Source: Nocardioides marmorisolisilvae (lineage in GTDB: Bacteria; Actinomycetota; Actinomycetes; Propionibacteriales; Nocardioidaceae). Taken from it: a stretch of 64,000 nt of DNA. The notes under the pieces were generated by a model that worked only from the letters and a program-made list of their open reading frames with translations, did no database searches and had not been told where the DNA came from. Position numbers and translations under genes: made by a program. The stretch lies in NCBI RefSeq assembly GCF_003725775.1, contig NZ_RJSG01000005.1:867-64866 (forward strand). Reading direction: 5' to 3'. The stretch's first letter is position 1. Every line of letters starts with the position of its first letter. Below are positions 61,184-64,000 of the stretch, one piece after another.

Positions 61184-62469
61184 GCAGCGAGAGTACTAGC
61201 GGGCTCCGCGTCGGCCGAGGTCAGCCGCCGCCAGCGCGCCGGACTGGTCCCGCCGCCGAAGAGCGCCGCGGCGAGCAGCACGCCGAAGACCGACATCGCG
61301 CCGCCGCCGATCAGTGTCCAGCGGGCCCCGAAGGTCGCCCCGACCCAGCCGACGATCGGCGCCCCGATCGGGGTCCCGCCCATCACCAGCATCATGTAGA
61401 GCGCCATCACCCGGCCGCGCATCGACGGGTCGGTGCTGAGCTGCACCGTGGTGTTCGCGGAGTTCAGCATGGTGAGCAGGCTCAGCCCCAGCAGCGGGGT
61501 GCACAGCGCGAACGCCAGGTACGTCGGCATCAGGCCCAGCCCGATCTCGATCGTCCCGAAGGCGAGCCCGGCACCGATCACCCAGTGCGGGCGCGGCTTG
61601 CCGACCCGGCGTGCGCCGAGCAGCGCGGCGGTCAGCGAGCCCAGCGCCAGGGTCGAGCCGAGCAGTCCGTACTCGCCCGAGCCCTTGTGGAAGACCTGGG
61701 TCGCCATCAGGGCCGAGGTCATCTGGAAGTTCATGCCGAAGGTGCCGGCGAAGAACCCCGCCATCAGCACCATCTTCAGATCCGGGCGGCTGCGCACGTA
61801 GCGGATGCCGTCGCGCACCATGCCCTTGCCGCGCGGTGCCCGCGGGACGGGCGACAGCTCGCTCTCCCGCATCAGCCGCAGCGCGCTGATCACGGCGAGG
61901 TAGCTCAGGCCGTTGGCCAGGATCACCACACCGGTGGCCCGCTCGCCCGAGCCGAGCAGCGCGATCAGGAAGCCGGAGAGCGCCGGCCCGACGACGCGGG
62001 CCAGGTTGAAGGAGGCCGAGTTGAGGCCGACGGCGTTGGTCAGGTCGTCGGGACCGACCATCTCGCTGACGAAGGACTGGCGGGCCGGGGCGTCGAACGC
62101 GGCGCCGAGGCCGAACAGGAAGGCGCAGACGAAGACCATCCAGGACTCGACGACGCCGGTGAGCGCCAGGGCGGCGAGCGCGACGGCGACCAGTCCCATC
62201 CAGGCCTGGGTCAGCTGGAGCAGCCGGCGCTTGGGCATCCGGTCGGCCACCAGGCCGGCGTACGCGGAGAAGAGCAGGATCGGCAGGAACTGGAGTCCGG
62301 TGGTGACGCCCAGCGCGGCGCTGGCATCGGCCGCGCTGCCGTGGTGCAGGACCAGCACCAGCCAGTCCTGGGCGACCCGCTGCATCCAGGTGCCCGTGTT
62401 CGACACCACGCCACCGACGGCGTAGAGCCGGTAGTTGCGGATGCGTAGCGCGCGGAACGTGGGACTCAA
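61180..62469 (-). CDS. MFS exporter (EntS-like MFS_3)
   Basis: The 429-residue transporter begins FRALRIRNYRLYAVGGVVSNTGTWMQRVAQDWLV, the EntS/MFS_3 signature, and has 12 predicted spans. The start is TTG overlapping the MarR stop (TTGA). GLNSASFNLARVVGPALSGFL is the family's fifth-span motif. EntS-like proteins export siderophores or drugs. MarR control is likely. Confidence 0.85.
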   Translation of the reverse strand: MSPTFRALRIRNYRLYAVGGVVSNTGTWMQRVAQDWLVLVLHHGSAADASAALGVTTGLQFLPILLFSAYAGLVADRMPKRRLLQLTQAWMGLVAVALAALALTGVVESWMVFVCAFLFGLGAAFDAPARQSFVSEMVGPDDLTNAVGLNSASFNLARVVGPALSGFLIALLGSGERATGVVILANGLSYLAVISALRLMRESELSPVPRAPRGKGMVRDGIRYVRSRPDLKMVLMAGFFAGTFGMNFQMTSALMATQVFHKGSGEYGLLGSTLALGSLTAALLGARRVGKPRPHWVIGAGLAFGTIEIGLGLMPTYLAFALCTPLLGLSLLTMLNSANTTVQLSTDPSMRGRVMALYMMLVMGGTPIGAPIVGWVGATFGARWTLIGGGAMSVFGVLLAAALFGGGTSPARWRRLTSADAEPASTLAA

Positions 62470-62915
62470 GAAGCGTTCGCCAGTCTTTCGATGATCGGGA
62501 CGACCTTGCGGAGCAGGTCGCGTTCGTCCGGGGTCAGGGTGCGCAGCTGCTGGGCGAGCCAGGCGTCGCGCCGGCGGCGGTCGGCCAGGAGCGTGTCCCG
62601 GCCCTTGTCGGAGAGCGCCACGATCACCGACCGGCCGTCGTCCGCCGACGCGCGGCGCTGGACGTAGCCGTCGGCGGTCAGCGCCGCCACGGTGCGCGTC
62701 ATCGACGGGGGTTGCACCCGCTCGTGGGCGGCGAGCTGGCCGATAGTCAGGTCGCCCTCGCGGATCAGCACGCCGAGGACGCTGATCGCGGCGGTGCTCA
62801 GCTCGTTGCTCGGTTCCCGCTCGTTGCGGAGCCTGCGCGTCAGCCGGACGAGGGACACCCGGAGCTGGCTGGCCAGCCCGGTGTCGGTGCGCGTGGCGGA
62901 TTCGATGGTCGGCAT
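62466..62915 (-). CDS. MarR-family regulator
   Basis: The 149-residue winged-helix regulator has the MarR core IGQLAAHERVQPPSMTRTVAALTADGYVQRRASADDGRS. It is first in a four-gene operon with an MFS exporter, small peptide and methyltransferase. It probably represses through the palindrome just upstream of its start. Confidence 0.88.
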   Translation of the reverse strand: MPTIESATRTDTGLASQLRVSLVRLTRRLRNEREPSNELSTAAISVLGVLIREGDLTIGQLAAHERVQPPSMTRTVAALTADGYVQRRASADDGRSVIVALSDKGRDTLLADRRRRDAWLAQQLRTLTPDERDLLRKVVPIIERLANAS

Positions 62916-62924
62916 GTCGTTACT

Positions 62925-62944
62925 CTAACTAGTTAGCGCAACTA
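62925..62944 (-). promoter_or_regulatory. palindromic MarR operator
   Basis: CTAACTAGTTAG (62925-62936) is a perfect 12-bp palindrome 10 bp from the marR ATG, and TAGTT/AACTA halves recur across AGCGC to 62943. The same TAGTTGC/GCAACTA half-sites occur at 44808-44823 for the other MarR-linked exporter, suggesting related specificity. Confidence 0.65.
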
Positions 62945-62953
62945 AATATTTCG

Positions 62954-63026
62954 TCGACCCGGCAAAACTCGAAGGCCCCAAAGCGCCGAGTCGGTGCTTT
63001 GAGGCCTCGAGTTTGTGCCGGGTCGA
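62954..63026. terminator. palindromic GACCCGGCAAAACTC element before the purine permease
   Basis: TCGACCCGGCAAAACTCGA and the following AGGCCCCAAAGC pair with GCTTTGAGGCCT and CGAGTTTGTGCCGGGTCGA with small mismatches, a stem of about 30 bp. It follows the permease stop at 63030 directly and would end its transcription. The outer 15 bp match the element at 53162-53239. Confidence 0.7.
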
Positions 63027-63029
63027 GGT

Positions 63030-64000
63030 TTAGGTGAGCCAGCGGGTGAGCGGGTCGATCGCGAAGTACACGACGAACAGCGCGGAGATGATCCAGAGCA
63101 GCTGGTGCACCTCGCCGAGCTTGCCGCGGACCGCCTTGATCAGCACGTAGGTGATGAACCCGGCGCCGATGCCCACGGTGATCGAGTAGGTGAACGGCAT
63201 CAGCACGATCGTGAGGAACGCGGGGATGGCGATCTCCAGGTCGTCCCAGTCGATGCCCTTGACCTGCTGCATCATCAGGAAGCCCACCAGGACCAGGGCC
63301 GGCACCGCGGCTTCGCTCGGGATGATCTGCACCAGCGGGGCGAAGAAGATCGCCGCCAGGAACAGCACGCCCGTGACCACCGACGCGAGTCCGGTGCGAG
63401 CACCCTCACCGACGCCGGAGGCCGACTCGATGTAGGAGGTGTTCGAGGAGACGCCCGCGGCGCCACCGGCGACCGCAGCCAGGGAGTCGACGATCAGGAT
63501 CTTCTGGGTGTTCGGCGGGGTGCCGTCCTCGTCGAGCAGGCCGGCCTCGGCGCCGATGGCGGTCATCGTGCCCATGGTGTCGAAGAAGTCGGCCAGCATC
63601 AGGGTGAAGATCAGCAGGATCACCGTGACCGTGCCGGCGTCGCCCCACGAGTCGAGCAGGTTGAAGTGCCCGATGGTGTGGAAGTGCGGGGTGTCGAAGA
63701 CCTTGTCCGGCCACTTCGGCGTGACGAGGCTCCAGCCGAGCGGGTTCTTGTCGGACTTGCCCCCGAAGTCGCCGATCGACTCGACGATGATCGCCAGGAT
63801 CGTGGTGGCGATGATCGAGATGAGGATCGCGCCCTTGACCTTCCGGACCCACAGCGCGATCACGAGCAGCAGTCCGATGACGAAGACCAGCACCGGCCAG
63901 CCGGCGAGCTCCCCGGTCGGGCCGAGCTGGACCGGAGTACCGGAGCCGGGGCGGGTGAAACCGGCGTCGAAGAAGCCGATGAACGTGATGAAGAGGCCGA
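63030..64000 (-). CDS. NCS2/AzgA-family purine permease (5' end outside window)
   Basis: The C-terminal 323 residues are present, and the reading frame is open to the window edge. The family's motifs are clear: DFFDTMGTMTAIGAEAGLLDEDG, NTQKILIVDSLAAVAGGAAGVSSNTSYIESASGVGEGARTG and PALVLVGFLMMQ. The internal ATG at 63893 is not the start. AzgA-type carriers import adenine, guanine or hypoxanthine by proton symport. The gene is downstream of an independent MarR operon. Confidence 0.92.
   Translation of the reverse strand, partial: GLFITFIGFFDAGFTRPGSGTPVQLGPTGELAGWPVLVFVIGLLLVIALWVRKVKGAILISIIATTILAIIVESIGDFGGKSDKNPLGWSLVTPKWPDKVFDTPHFHTIGHFNLLDSWGDAGTVTVILLIFTLMLADFFDTMGTMTAIGAEAGLLDEDGTPPNTQKILIVDSLAAVAGGAAGVSSNTSYIESASGVGEGARTGLASVVTGVLFLAAIFFAPLVQIIPSEAAVPALVLVGFLMMQQVKGIDWDDLEIAIPAFLTIVLMPFTYSITVGIGAGFITYVLIKAVRGKLGEVHQLLWIISALFVVYFAIDPLTRWLT

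Overview
The window is high-GC actinobacterial chromosome, most likely from Nocardioides or a close relative. The evidence is a GC-rich third-codon bias on both strands, frequent GTG starts and four-base start/stop overlaps, and dispersed copies of the repeat GGTTTCGACAGGCTCAACCA typical of that group. Two stretches recall conserved actinobacterial gene orders, compared here from memory with Mycobacterium tuberculosis. The stretch at 1370-23401 matches Rv3201c-Rv3213c (adnB, adnA, alkyltransferase-like protein, moeZ, TetR, DUF3107, ferritin-like protein, rhlE, ParA). The stretch at 33739-41168 matches Rv1220c-Rv1232c (O-methyltransferase, sigE, rseA, htrA, tatB, mrp, DUF1003, MgtE-N/CBS). No IS element, prophage, CRISPR array, tRNA or rRNA was seen.

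Layout. 1-0.56 kb: a truncated secreted collagen-like (Gly-X-Y) protein. 0.8-7.8 kb: the AdnAB helicase-nuclease for double-strand-break resection with a small membrane protein downstream. 7.8-8.2 kb: a gene-free gap with a strong terminator and three DnaA-box-like sites. 8.2-10.8 kb: alkyltransferase-like protein, secreted trypsin-like protease, MoeZ. 10.8-19.3 kb: a cell-surface cluster containing a 1226-residue sortase-domain protein and three secreted proteins with a common C-terminal tail, wrapped around a TetR gene and DUF3107. 19.5-25.6 kb: ferritin-like protein, RhlE-type helicase, L,D-transpeptidase, ParA, SDR, MarC and a zinc-ribbon protein. 25.6-33.7 kb: assorted metabolic and transport genes, including a LicD-like/methyltransferase fusion. 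33.7-41.2 kb: the envelope-stress block, with sigE, anti-sigma factor and HtrA next to Mrp and TatB. 41.2-49.5 kb: a GAF sensor kinase, a MarR-linked DHA2 exporter preceded by a leader peptide with attenuator-like hairpins, and a TetR-linked heterodimeric ABC exporter. 49.5-57.7 kb: subtilase, PdxH, citrate synthase, two DedA proteins, a PEP-mutase family enzyme and SerC. 57.7-64 kb: two left-handed beta-helix acyltransferases, a macro-domain operon, a MarR/MFS pair and a truncated purine permease.

How the parts work together. The 10.8-19.3 kb cluster looks like a self-contained cell-surface system. Its putative sorting enzyme carries a roughly 936-residue disordered region with five AA(L/F)FG motifs, and its neighbours end in PTVVHAGLxG, R(S/T)EQG, a membrane span and an Arg-rich end rather than LPxTG. 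This cluster and the leader/attenuator upstream of the DHA2 exporter are the best candidates for undescribed biology. Several transporter genes have visible local control: overlapping GTTG-N7-CAAC sites (DHA2 exporter), a 9+9 bp palindrome (ABC exporter) and a 12-bp palindrome (second MarR/MFS operon). sigE has an ECF-type promoter, suggesting autoregulation.
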